Source: Wuchereria bancrofti (Eukaryota > Nematoda > Chromadorea > Rhabditida > Onchocercidae). From it: a stretch of 18,756 bases of DNA. Position numbers and translations under genes: made by a program. A model generated the notes under the pieces. It had not been told where the DNA came from, did not search any database, and was given only the letters and a program-made list of their open reading frames with translations. Of this stretch, positions 1-6,299 are shown piece after piece (position 1 is the stretch's first letter; every line of letters starts with the position of its first letter). The stretch is taken from assembly GCA_005281725.1 (NCBI GenBank), contig SSBO01000062.1:1-18756 (forward strand), written 5' to 3'.

Positions 1-117
1 TCTGGAGTTCCAACGTTTACAGATTCGACATCTGTTTATTATTCGTTTAACTTCAGTTCTGCCTTTGGGTATCCAAATAAGTACATTAATGAATAATAAT
101 TGGACAATTAAAGGAAG
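1..117 (-). pseudogene. Pao/BEL integrase zinc-finger fragment (copy)
   Basis: Reverse-complement duplicate of 6911-7027. It ends at the window edge just after the C-x-x-C motif (C-R-I-C). The full description is at 6911-7277. Confidence 0.6.
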
Positions 118-728
118 CTAGAATGAGTTGTTTCTAAAGATTTAAATTTGAGACAAAAACAACTCTACCAAATTTCAGTCGAATTTCGTAAGTTATAACA
201 TGCTTGATAGTGATACAGTTAACTCATACTATTACTTTTTTTTCATGGAACTTAAGTAGATAGATTATGGATCAATGTGGTGATACATATGAAATCAAAG
301 TGTCATAAACTTTGAAGGAATTGCTACCTCGATAATTCCAAAAAGTTTCGATAGAAAAATTCAAGACTTCCGGTCCCAAAGAAAATTACCAGCCAACTTA
401 AATAAGTAATCTACTTTGTAACATTAATTGTGACGAAGTAAGTAAGGTGAGTACCAAATAAACTCTCGGGTTTTCAATTCTTATATTAAGTTTTGAGATT
501 TCAGGAGAAATTACCAATCAGTAGAAAATAGAATTCTCAAATAACCTAAATCTATGATTTACGGCCGCGAGAAAATTAAATTTTTTTTACTGTTATCGTA
601 TCTGAATTTAATTAAAATTACTGAAAAGCTGAAATGAAATACGAAAAAAACGGAATTCATAAGGAAAACAAAAGTTAACATATTTACATTGTTTTCAATA
701 CGAAATTTAAACGAACAAGCAGACTTAC

Positions 729-786
729 CAATTCTATGAATTTGACCTACGCTCATTCTTATACTGTCTTTAAGATTGCAAGTCAT
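729..786 (-). CDS. Short exon of unknown gene (copy of 6242-6299)
   Basis: Identical reverse-complement copy of the exon beginning MTCNLKDSIRMS and ending at a gtaagt splice donor. See 6242-6299. Confidence 0.4.
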
Positions 787-1061
787 CTCGCTATTCCTTT
801 CAACACTTCCACTATTATAATCTTTACTTTATTTACTATGTCCTTTTACTATTAGTGTCGCGAATTTCTATATCGCGAAGCAAAAAAAAATGTTAATACT
901 GCTTAATATAGCAATCTATTATAATTTCCTTTGCAATGCATCGCACTCGTTTAGCTGACCTTTGATCTTATAACAATCCTATGCTATGAGCATCCACCAC
1001 TTAATGTCAATTGTAACCAACTATAGTTGCCACCCAATGTAAGTTCTTTGTGATATCCATG

Positions 1062-1062
1062 N
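1062..1062. other. Assembly junction (n)
   Basis: A single ambiguous base separates rc(5967-7027) from the start of unit U. The three bases before it (atg) also precede the same gctcgg in the other copy, where the reverse complement of 17121-17123 is atg. The join may have been guided by that short identity. Confidence 0.9.
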
Positions 1063-1380
1063 GCTCGGTTGGGAAGTGTCTAGCTTGCTTACATCTTTAA
1101 ATGTTTTATAATTAAGTTATATTCGTGTGTTATGTATCAACTCGTTATTGTAATGTTGTATAATTTTTAATGTTAATCTGTGGTTTAATTACCCAAGTTT
1201 GAGGTTTGAATAATAAAGTATTTCACGAAGACTCCCACGGTACACGTACACAGAACGGAACCAGTACAGATTCGAGAATCTACCAGTATCGAAGGCAAAG
1301 AAGTCAACGATCTGAACTGTCAAGGAAGGAAACCTACTTTGTTTCGCAAAGAAGCAGAGCAGTAAGAAAGGGTTATTAAA
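1063..1380 (+). other. Gene-free stretch; possible LTR or promoter remnant
   Basis: No protein is recognised here. It starts with ggttgggaagtgtctag, which resembles the TGTTGGGA-type start of many Pao/BEL long terminal repeats. It holds an AATAAA at 1212-1217, followed by a less AT-rich 170 bases. That last part is open in one frame (about 1200-1376) and gives an Arg/Ser/Gln-rich peptide of unclear meaning. The LTR reading is a guess: no matching second LTR, target-site duplication or primer-binding site was found. Its copy at 16804-17120 lies next to the flank remnant. Confidence 0.2.
1212..1217 (+). promoter_or_regulatory. Possible polyadenylation signal AATAAA
   Basis: Canonical hexamer inside the LTR-like stretch. 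Such hexamers are common by chance in DNA this AT-rich, so it supports the LTR reading only weakly. The copy is at 16966-16971 on the minus strand. Confidence 0.2.
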
Positions 1381-1510
1381 TTTGTTTTTACAAACGGTAT
1401 TGCTAGAGCGGGAATAAAATTTGTTGAATTTTAAAAAGTTTAATTTATAAGCAAAGTATCCGAAAGCTTTTTGATTTGAAGCGAAAAAAATCGAGAATAT
1501 AAAATTATGA
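1381..1510 (+). pseudogene. Decayed paralogue of the 17315-17758 remnant
   Basis: Translation gives NGIARAGIKFVEF, then, after a length change, KFNL-stop-AKYPKAF and DLKRKKSR. It aligns with the flank remnant, which reads RGIDTARTRMYLVKFFRKF, NLQSKYRKDF and DLK. Relative to the flank copy it lacks six bases in frame near the start and two bases after VEF, which shifts the frame. It has TAA where the other has CAA (Gln), and one extra t before DLK. At DNA level the two are clearly alignable over about 110 bases but far from identical. This is therefore an old duplication, unlike the identical copies elsewhere. Family unknown. Confidence 0.6.
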
Positions 1511-1837
1511 AAAAAAATTTTTATATACTGTTATATTTTCATTTAATCAATTTTTTTTATCAAGATTGTTCTTTACCTTTTTTTTATAAAATTTTTCTAA
1601 CGACAGTCGTTGAAACTCTGTGATAACCCTGCTGTATTCTGTAATAATTTAGTGGTTAGACCAGCGAGAAATTGCGTTTGTCGGTAGAGATTTCATAATG
1701 ATACTATGGTTAAAAATTCATAATTAAATGTGAGAACAGTAATGTGGATATCTTACATTTCTTAATTACTAATTTGCATCGTGAAAATGGCGTTTTTAAT
1801 AATATTTAAGTAATGAATGTTCACCAATCAATACTAA
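1511..1837. other. No gene seen
   Basis: AT-rich, with runs of A and T. The only notable item is agtggttag at 1650-1658, a tRNA D-arm-like string with no matching cloverleaf. Confidence 0.5.
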
Positions 1838-2065
1838 ATTAAAGATAGAACTGGTTTCAAATTTGTTGTAAAATCAAGATACTGGGATGAACTCGGATAT
1901 ATGGCTCAAAAACTCTAAGTGTTGCTCGAAGAATCAGGAGTCAGCGGTTAACGATTACAAAGATTGGAAAAAGAGATTCAAACAGGGGCGGAATTTGTTT
2001 TCCGGAGTGTTGCATTGAAATTAATTGCTGGATGTGTCAAAAAATATGGAATTTCAGAAACATAA
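1838..2065 (+). pseudogene. Unidentified coding block with two internal TAA codons
   Basis: One frame reads IKDRTGFKFVVKSRYWDEL, then GYMAQKL, TAA (1916-1918), VLLEESGVSG, TAA (1949-1951), RLQRLEKEIQTGAEF, VFRSVALKLIAGC, VKKYGISET and a third TAA at 2063-2065. The composition is clearly protein-like: mixed charge, a Trp-Asp pair and amphipathic helical stretches. There is no frameshift across about 75 codons. Both internal TAA codons sit where Gln would fit, after QKL and before RL. I do not recognise the family. A pseudogene exon is the simplest reading; reassigned TAA is considered in the findings. Copies at 14418-14645 and 16118-16345, minus strand. Confidence 0.6.
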
Positions 2066-2678
2066 GGTATTTTTCTTTAAATTCAGATATATAAAACCAT
2101 GTCATTGCATATTTTATATTTGCAATTCAAACAAAAGTATTACAAGAATGACTTCTTAGCATCTTGAATTTAATTCCATTATATTTGTAAGGCATTACCC
2201 AAAAGTCTGGTATACAATTACATATGGATATAGTTGAGTGTTAGTAAAGGTCTGATTGTGCAAGCTATTGGACTCTTCATTTCGACTTTAATTAGGTCAA
2301 TTTCCTGGTAGTTTAAATGGCATCAAATTTTTAAACAGTTTAATGCAGAGAGAGCCATGCAAGTTTTGCTATAGATAATAAATATTTTTATTGTCACTTC
2401 ACTTTCAAATGATATCAGTTTATATATTGAATTAAATTGAGTCGTTAGGTGTTATTGTAAACGTGTATATATGACTACATACGCGTTATCTCTTATTTTA
2501 CGACTATGAACATTTCGCTGAATTACATGGTAACATTTAACAATATTCAATTTTAAAGCAACATTTTAGCGTGCGCTTTAATCTGAATTATTTTGTTATG
2601 CTTCCATTATTGGAATCTTGTAAATTAGCTGATTCATAGCAGTGGTTGGTTACTTCAATTGCTATGTTAATTTTGTAG
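2066..2678. other. No gene seen
   Basis: About 600 bases of AT-rich sequence without a convincing open frame on either strand. Probably intron or intergenic. A pyrimidine-containing AG (ttttgtag) at its right end could be a splice acceptor for the next block. Confidence 0.5.
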
Positions 2679-2808
2679 GTCTACTCTTTGAAATCTCATC
2701 ACCATTCAGAGAAAATCATCGAATTTCAGAACACCAAAACCGTTATCGGATATTGAATACCTAAAAGACCGTTTTAGTTTTAAAACCAATCGAAATCTAA
2801 AAGCATGA
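2679..2808 (+). pseudogene. Putative exon of unknown gene, two overlapping frames
   Basis: The block follows ttttgtag. One frame reads LLFEISSPFRENHRISEHQN and ends at TAA (2762-2764). The next frame, from about 2725, reads FRTPKPLSDIEYLKDRF, then SFKTNRNLKA, and ends at TGA (2806-2808). Both look protein-like. Either one is real and begins at the inner atttcag near 2728, or a frameshift joins them. No family is recognised. The block lies upstream of the SKI2 helicase exons in the same orientation, so it may be part of a divergent N-terminal arm, but I see no matching motif. Copies: 13675-13804 and 15375-15504, minus. Confidence 0.4.
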
Positions 2809-2839
2809 ATTTGCGAAACCTCCAGTTGTGATTTTGTAG

Positions 2840-2912
2840 GAAAAAAACGGATCAGGGTGCGACTTTTTTACCTGCCAACATTATAGATGTTGAAGATATT
2901 AAATCAAAAATA
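2840..2912 (+). CDS. Putative internal exon, unknown gene
   Basis: A splice acceptor attttgtag ends at 2839. The frame then reads KKTDQGATFLPANIIDVEDI and KSKIMW, a strongly protein-like, acidic stretch. The donor is uncertain: AAT|GTGG near 2915 and ATCT|GTAGG near 2923 are both weak, and neither gives a clean phase into the next exon. The frame also runs on unspliced to 3125, but that part lies over the next exon in another frame and looks like a shadow. Function unknown. Copies: 13571-13643 and 15271-15343, minus. Confidence 0.5.
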
Positions 2913-2948
2913 ATGTGGATCTGTAGGAATTACGGAATTTTTTTAACC

Positions 2949-2972
2949 TTTGAAACATTCCAATGTTTCAAA
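2949..2972. repeat. Perfect 11-bp inverted repeat, 2-base spacer
   Basis: The arm TTTGAAACATT (2949-2959) is mirrored exactly at 2962-2972 around cc. It lies in the putative intron about 20 bases before the acceptor of the next exon. It may be a chance structure, a splicing hairpin or a small template-switch product. Copies at 13511-13534 and 15211-15234. Confidence 0.8.
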
Positions 2973-2993
2973 CTTATCTTGTTTATGTTGCAG

Positions 2994-3241
2994 AATGCTC
3001 CACATCTGAACTACTCTTTCGCATCCCTGGAATTAATGGTCTCACTGAAGGTGACATTTACGAAATTCTTCAAAACAATGTTCATTGCGTTGATGATAAT
3101 TTGTCTAATTTGCTGGAATCTGTGAACATCAGTAGTCCAAATGCTCTTCAAAAACGCTTGGAGACGACTCTAAAGGTATTGGAGAAATTGATAAAGAAGT
3201 GGATAAAGAATTCTAGGCAAGACTTTTTGAATTTTCATTGA
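2994..3241 (+). CDS. Terminal or internal exon of an unidentified gene
   Basis: This is the best-preserved coding block in the window. After the acceptor tttatgttgcag it reads ECSTSELLFRIPGINGL, then TEGDIYEILQNN, VHCVDDNLSNLLESV, NISSPNALQKRLETTLK and an amphipathic VLEKLIKKWIKNSRQ tail, to TGA at 3239-3241. It could instead splice out at AAG|GTATTG (3174/3175). There are no lesions. The acidic, helix-rich sequence ends in a basic amphipathic helix. I do not recognise the family. It lies about 330 bases upstream of the SKI2 exon, and whether they share a gene cannot be settled from sequence alone. Copies: 13242-13489 (full) and 15087-15189 (partial), minus. Confidence 0.6.
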
Positions 3242-3574
3242 ACATTGGGCAAAAAAAATGCATTTGTTATACATCGACATCGGTTTAATAACTCCAAATT
3301 GCAGCTCGAAAGCAGTTTAGTTTTAGTTGTTTTCCCCAAGAGGCAGTCGTAATAACAAATATCTATTTACTGGATAGATTAAATGAATATATGGTGATAC
3401 AACTGGTTCCATGATTCTCCTTCAGCAAATCTATATATGGTCGTGCTTATCGTGTTTATTCTTAAGGTATAAATATAACAATATGTTGTAAGACAATGAT
3501 GTTCAATAATTTTATAAAGTGCTAAATGCTTCTCAACCTACCGTCTATTGTTGCTAATAAATTGCTTATTTTAG
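3242..3574. other. No gene seen; probable intron or spacer
   Basis: No protein-like open frame on either strand. It ends in ttattttag, the splice acceptor of the helicase exon. Confidence 0.5.
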
Positions 3575-3720
3575 TATCCGCTTGAACTGGATCCATTCCA
3601 GCAACAGGCAGTTGTCTGTTTAGATCGTGGAGATTCTGTATTTATTGCCGCTCATACTTCGGCTGGCAAAACCGTTGTTGCTGAATATGCTGTTGCTTTG
3701 TGTAATTTATATAAAACTAG
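3575..3720 (+). pseudogene. SKI2: SKI2-like RNA helicase, exon with Q motif and Walker A
   Basis: SKI2 is the DExH helicase of the cytoplasmic Ski complex, which feeds mRNA to the exosome for 3'-5' decay. This exon reads [19 protein letters not shown], then [14 protein letters not shown] and [16 protein letters not shown]. The first part is the conserved entry to the helicase core. AHTSAGKT is motif I (Walker A), with the Lys-Thr that contacts ATP phosphates. Within the SKI2/MTR4 family, YPLELD and the VVAEYA tail favour SKI2. Acceptor ttattttag and donor AG|gtaaag are good, and the exon ends in phase 2. The exon is intact, but the exons after it are damaged, so the locus is called a pseudogene. 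Copy: 12763-12908, minus. Confidence 0.85.
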
Positions 3721-3892
3721 GTAAAGCTAATTTTTAAATATATAAGCAGTTTTAATATAAAAAATTGGGACTAGGTTTTATTGCTCAGTTTCTCTCACAG
3801 CATTATAAATGCTTTAATTATAGTCATGATAGTTCCCTCATCATGAAGACTAAGTTACTAACAATGTGACAAAACTTTTAAAAAAAATGATT

Positions 3893-3938
3893 TAACAAAA
3901 AAACTTAAAACGAAACAAAAAAAACAAAAAAAACTTAA
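3893..3938. repeat. Low-complexity A-rich tract
   Basis: Runs of A broken by single C residues. The n-join at 10990 falls at its edge (3930 in U coordinates), as expected if homopolymer runs broke assembly there. Confidence 0.7.
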
Positions 3939-3946
3939 GTGATTTA

Positions 3947-4069
3947 ATGGTTGTGAGCATCGCGACTTCATCTGAGGAAGTCATAAGCAAAAGGTCTAAT
4001 GAGCAGTCATTCTACAACAAGCTCAAAACACGTATGATTCATTTATTGCAGCAATCGGTAGCCTGTTAA
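3947..4069 (+). other. Small open frame inside an intron
   Basis: Forty codons from ATG, starting MVVSIATSSEEVISKR and ending LLQQSVAC. The frame is open upstream through the A-rich tract, giving Lys/Asn. The composition is fairly protein-like, but there is no family match, and it lies inside a well-supported intron. It is either a chance frame or an alternative exon. The tail includes a slipped near-repeat (ctgttaaagtagt, ctgttaaagaagt). Copies: 10850-10972 and 12414-12536, minus. Confidence 0.2.
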
Positions 4070-4147
4070 AGTAGTCTGTTAAAGAAGTGGTTTGAATTAT
4101 TATTCATATTTCTTAATAATGGAAATTTCAATTTCACCCTTCTACAG

Positions 4148-4275
4148 AGCAATATATACATCGCCTTTCAAATCAGAATTTTTCAAATCAGATAAAAGCG
4201 CTTTCAAATCAGAAATTTCGCGAATTTAAGCTCATTTTTGAAGATGTTGGTCTCATAACAGGTGATATACAACTG
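4148..4275 (+). pseudogene. SKI2: SKI2-like helicase exon with motif Ia, disrupted by insertion
   Basis: After the acceptor ttctacag the exon reads AIYTSP, is interrupted, and resumes as [20 protein letters not shown] and LITGDIQL. In the SKI2 family this is one stretch, [14 protein letters not shown]...GLLTGD: motif Ia and the conserved TGD segment of RecA domain 1. About 25 extra bases (around 4167-4191) split it and shift the frame. The inserted bases contain two further copies of an 11-mer present in the authentic sequence. After GDIQL the match degrades; ACCL resembling family sequence appears in another frame, so the 3' end is also damaged. Copies start at 9080, 10771 and 12335 on the minus strand. 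Confidence 0.8.
4166..4212 (+). repeat. Three copies of an 11-mer (TTTCAAATCAG)
   Basis: Exact copies at 4166-4176, 4181-4191 and 4202-4212. The third encodes the authentic LSNQ of helicase motif Ia. The first two make up the inserted sequence. Confidence 0.95.
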
Positions 4276-4744
4276 CTCAGCCTGTTGCTTGCATTTTCGA
4301 TAGTTCTGTTAAAATTTAGTTTGTGATATTAGCATGCTAGATGAAGAAAACTTATTTTCATGTATGATTTATTAAAATATAGGCAAAAAATGTTTGGCCA
4401 AATGACTATTTAATATTTCATGAAATTTCATTTTTCCAACCACAAAAAGCTGTGTATTAAGTCCTTAAAGAAGGTTTGCGGTGCTAACCACTGAGATATC
4501 CATTAAATCTATTTGTTCGTCAAATTGTTGAGAAATTTAATTGTGCTTTATCTTTGTTGGCTAAATTCGTTCCTACAGTTTGTTCTTATCTCCTTGAAGC
4601 TTTTAAGATTTTCTTTTTTAATTTTAATGCCATTCTATCTTTGCTGCTTGCAAACTATCTCACTAGGTTTTCTTCAGATTTGCAGTTGATTAGCTGTAAT
4701 AAATTCACATTTTCTTTAGCATCACGACTATAAGAACCATCTCT
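4276..4744. other. No confirmed gene; region of internal helicase loss
   Basis: An intact SKI2 would need roughly 800 codons between the TGD segment and the next recognisable piece: DEVH box, motifs III-VI, arch and winged helix. Only about 550 bases are present, and I find no such motifs. One frame is open for about 80 codons (roughly 4490-4735) but is hydrophobic and unrecognised. A tRNA D-arm-like string lies on the minus strand at 4473-4501. Confidence 0.5.
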
Positions 4745-4823
4745 TGTATTATAATTTAAATTAAATTATGTTAAAATTAAGTTGTTAATTAAATTATAAT
4801 TTTAATTAAATTATATATATTTT
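4745..4823. repeat. AT-only imperfect palindromic tract
   Basis: About 75 bases almost entirely of attaa/ttaat words, able to fold on themselves in several registers. It abuts the point where SKI2 C-terminal coding sequence resumes, so it may mark the internal deletion breakpoint. Copies at 8405-8483, 10096-10174 and 11660-11738. Confidence 0.6.
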
Positions 4824-4898
4824 TGGCCATTTGCTGATATAATGCAACTGACTGATGCACAAGAAGGTTTGGTTGTACGTTGTGTACAGAGGTTGGAT
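4824..4898 (+). pseudogene. SKI2: SKI2-like helicase, C-terminal fragment
   Basis: The frame reads WPFADIMQLTDAQEG and LVVRCVQRLD. This matches the last domain of SKI2/MTR4 helicases, where a 'G-x-PF..I..LT...EGL.VR..QRL' segment lies about 60 residues from the end. The preceding 'EWA-G' part is missing: the match starts at WPF right after an AT-only tract. After QRLD the frame enters copied filler sequence and stops at TGA within a dozen codons, so the C-terminal tail is lost. Order and strand agree with the upstream helicase exons, so this is one internally deleted gene. Copies: 8330-8404, 10021-10095 and 11585-11659, minus. Confidence 0.8.
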
Positions 4899-4919
4899 GT
4901 ACACAACGTACATCCGAAC
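4867..4919. repeat. Quasi-palindrome replacing helicase coding sequence
   Basis: Arms 4871-4888 and 4898-4915 pair at 17 of 18 positions around a 9-base loop, extending to 22 positions (4867-4888 with 4898-4919) with one more mispair. The left arm is authentic coding sequence (LVVRCVQ). The right arm is its inverted copy, placed where the helicase should continue. Confidence 0.95.
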
Positions 4920-4956
4920 TCAAAATGATTAGATGTTCTAGAAGAATGTCTTATCA
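4920..4956 (+). repeat. Filler made of two copied pieces of downstream intron
   Basis: The 19-mer tcaaaatgattagatgttc at 4920-4938 recurs exactly at 5377-5395. The 15-mer aagaatgtcttatca at 4942-4956 recurs exactly at 5213-5227. Three bases separate them here. Both sources lie in the intron 5151-5743 of the neighbouring gene. Confidence 0.9.
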
Positions 4957-5041
4957 GTATGTCACGATATATGAAATACCGTACGATTACTGTTCTCGAT
5001 TAGTATATTAGTGTTGTTCATTCATTTTATCTTTTTCAAAG

Positions 5042-5150
5042 GATATTAGTAGTAGGTGCAGCAAGAAATTCTTTTAAGTTTGTTGCATCTTTTTTTCTTT
5101 GTATTATTCATGACAGAAACGGTAGAACTCGTCGTGCTTTTTCGGATAAT
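5042..5150 (+). CDS. Penultimate exon of an unidentified membrane-like protein
   Basis: Acceptor tctttttcaaag, donor AAT|gtaagt. The frame reads ILVVGAARNSFKF, VASFFLCIIHDRNGRTRR and AFSDN. The middle is hydrophobic enough for a membrane segment, followed by a basic Arg-rich stretch, as at the cytoplasmic edge of a membrane helix. It joins in phase 0 to the exon at 5744. It has no lesions. It cannot be SKI2, whose C-terminus is different and lies just upstream. Upstream exons of this gene are not visible, so it may be cut off by the same rearrangement that broke SKI2. Family unknown. Copies: 8078-8186, 9769-9877 and 11333-11441, minus. Confidence 0.55.
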
Positions 5151-5743
5151 GTAAGTACTTCAAAATGTACTTTCTGTGACTGATTAACAAGAACTAATCG
5201 GTAAAAATTGAAAAGAATGTCTTATCAATTTCTTTTTATTGCACTATGGAGAACATATATTTTTGTGTTGCTCATCACTGTTTCTGGTTTAATCATAGTA
5301 TTTTATAGCTGAGATCTGGGAGTTAGTAACAAGCATTAATTATTGTAACTATCATTCTGATAACAATGGTCAATAATCAAAATGATTAGATGTTCGGTTT
5401 TAATATCATACATTAAAGTATTACTAAAATAATTATCTTGCATTTTGTCATTATTTTCTTTAATTAGCTTCATTGAGATTTTGTCATCTCTATCATTTTT
5501 TTGTTATGCGTTTTTGTACGTTTTGCAATTTTATTGTAAATTTCATCTCACTTTCCATTTTAAATCTCCTTATTGCCGCAATTGAAATGTCTGCAGAGTT
5601 CATAAAAAGTTTCGGTTCAATTGAAGCATGATTACATTCTTAAATACAAGAAATAAATTAAACCTAATTGTTGTGGAAGCAAAATTTCTCTTGGAAGATT
5701 TGATAATTTAATTTATTATTTCGGAAGAGGTTGTTGATTGCAG
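5151..5743 (+). other. Intron
   Basis: It begins gtaagt and ends gttgattgcag, 593 bases, and joins the two exons in phase 0. It contains the two source sites (5213-5227, 5377-5395) whose copies appear at 4920-4956. Confidence 0.6.
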
Positions 5744-5827
5744 GGAGATTCGTTGAATGTAGATGTATGTGGGGTAACAGAGGAAGAGAATAATTCTTTA
5801 TTAACAGAAGCAACTGTACAATCTTGA
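5744..5827 (+). CDS. Last exon of the same unidentified gene
   Basis: Twenty-seven codons after a strong acceptor (attgcag): GDSLNVDVCGVTEEE, then NNSLLTEATVQS, ending in TGA and an immediate TAA. The acidic, hydrophilic tail suits a cytoplasmic C-terminus after the membrane-like exon. The frame is undamaged. Copies: 7401-7484 (complete) and 9135-9175 (cut by the n at 9134), minus. Confidence 0.55.
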   Translation, partial: GDSLNVDVCGVTEEENNSLLTEATVQS

Positions 5828-5851
5828 TAAATCCAACAAAAATTGATGCAT

Positions 5852-5869
5852 TATATATATATATATATA
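5852..5869. repeat. (TA)9 microsatellite
   Basis: Eighteen bases of alternating T and A, 25 bases after the stop codon of the preceding gene. The copy at 7359-7376 has the same length. Confidence 0.95.
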
Positions 5870-6148
5870 GATGTAGGAGTGGTTTATAATCACATTTTTA
5901 CAAAGAAGAAATCGTTTAGTTAGATGATAATGAGTTACTTGAACAATAGTTACAATGCAAGGATTGCATGGATATCACAAAGAACTTACATTGGGTGGCA
6001 ACTATAGTTGGTTACAATTGACATTAAATGGTGGATGCTCATAGCATAGGATTGTTATAAGATCAAAGGTCAGCTAAACGAGTGCGATGCATTGCAAAGG
6101 AAATTATAATAGATTGCTATATTAAGCAGTATTAACATTTTTTTTTGC

Positions 6149-6170
6149 TTCGCGATATAGAAATTCGCGA
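6149..6170. promoter_or_regulatory. Paired TTCGCGA boxes
   Basis: TTCGCGA occurs at 6149-6155 and 6164-6170, 72 to 93 bases before the ATG at 6242. The core TCGCGA is self-complementary and GC-rich in AT-rich surroundings. TCGCGA-containing elements are known in animal promoters, but the assignment here is only positional. Confidence 0.2.
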
Positions 6171-6241
6171 CACTAATAGTAAAAGGACATAGTAAATAAA
6201 GTAAAGATTATAATAGTGGAAGTGTTGAAAGGAATAGCGAG

Positions 6242-6299
6242 ATGACTTGCAATCTTAAAGACAGTATAAGAATGAGCGTAGGTCAAATTCATAGAATTG
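6242..6299 (+). CDS. Exon of an unidentified gene, possibly the first
   Basis: The ATG at 6242 starts MTCNLKDSIRMSVGQIHRIG, ending at a strong donor ATTG|gtaagtc in phase 1. The same frame is open back to a TAA at 6197-6199 (reading DYNSGSVERNSE), so it could instead be an internal exon with an acceptor near 6205. I chose the ATG because no clear acceptor is visible. The next exon is not found: the following 600 bases show nothing protein-like before the retrotransposon remnant, which may have interrupted the gene. Function unknown. The copy is at 729-786. Confidence 0.4.

Larger units (their letters stand above)
1..1061 (-). repeat. Reverse-complement copy of 5967-7027
   Basis: Coordinates pair as i + j = 7028 at both ends (1 with 7027, 1061 with 5967), so there is no net insertion or deletion. 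The stretch is cut off by the window start and by the n at 1062. It carries minus-strand copies of the integrase zinc-finger edge (1-117) and of the short exon at 6242-6299 (here 729-786). It adds no new sequence. Confidence 0.97.
3721..4147 (+). other. Intron of the SKI2-like gene
   Basis: It starts gtaaag and ends ttctacag. It joins the phase-2 end of the Walker A exon to an exon starting A-GCA-ATA-TAT, which restores an Arg codon and the family sequence KTRAIYTSP. It holds an A-rich tract (3893-3938) and a small open frame (3947-4069). Confidence 0.75.
5828..6199. other. Intergenic stretch, no gene seen
   Basis: It contains a TA microsatellite near its start and a pair of TCGCGA hexamers at 6150-6170. 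No open frame looks like protein. It would be 3' flank of the preceding gene and 5' flank of the next. Confidence 0.5.

Noticed and set aside
2913..3125. Open frame MWICRNYGIFLTF...
   Set aside because: Its downstream part overlaps the better-coded exon 2994-3241 in a different frame, and it runs through a probable intron.
4166..4212. A CRISPR-like array from the three 11-mers
   Set aside because: The units are too short and irregularly spaced, and the setting is eukaryotic coding sequence.
4480..4513. A helicase 'TTEI' exon (VLTTEISIKSI) resembling SKI2 MTTEILRSML
   Set aside because: The frame stops soon after, no DEVH follows, and the same bases read on the other strand look like a tRNA D-arm. 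The match is too short to call.
4490..4735. An open frame of about 80 codons (QIVEKFNCALSLLAKF...)
   Set aside because: Hydrophobic, Phe/Leu-rich, with no ATG or family match. It is a likely consequence of T-rich composition.
4871..4915. A transcription terminator or regulatory hairpin
   Set aside because: The left arm is conserved helicase coding sequence. The structure is explained by an inverted copy of it.
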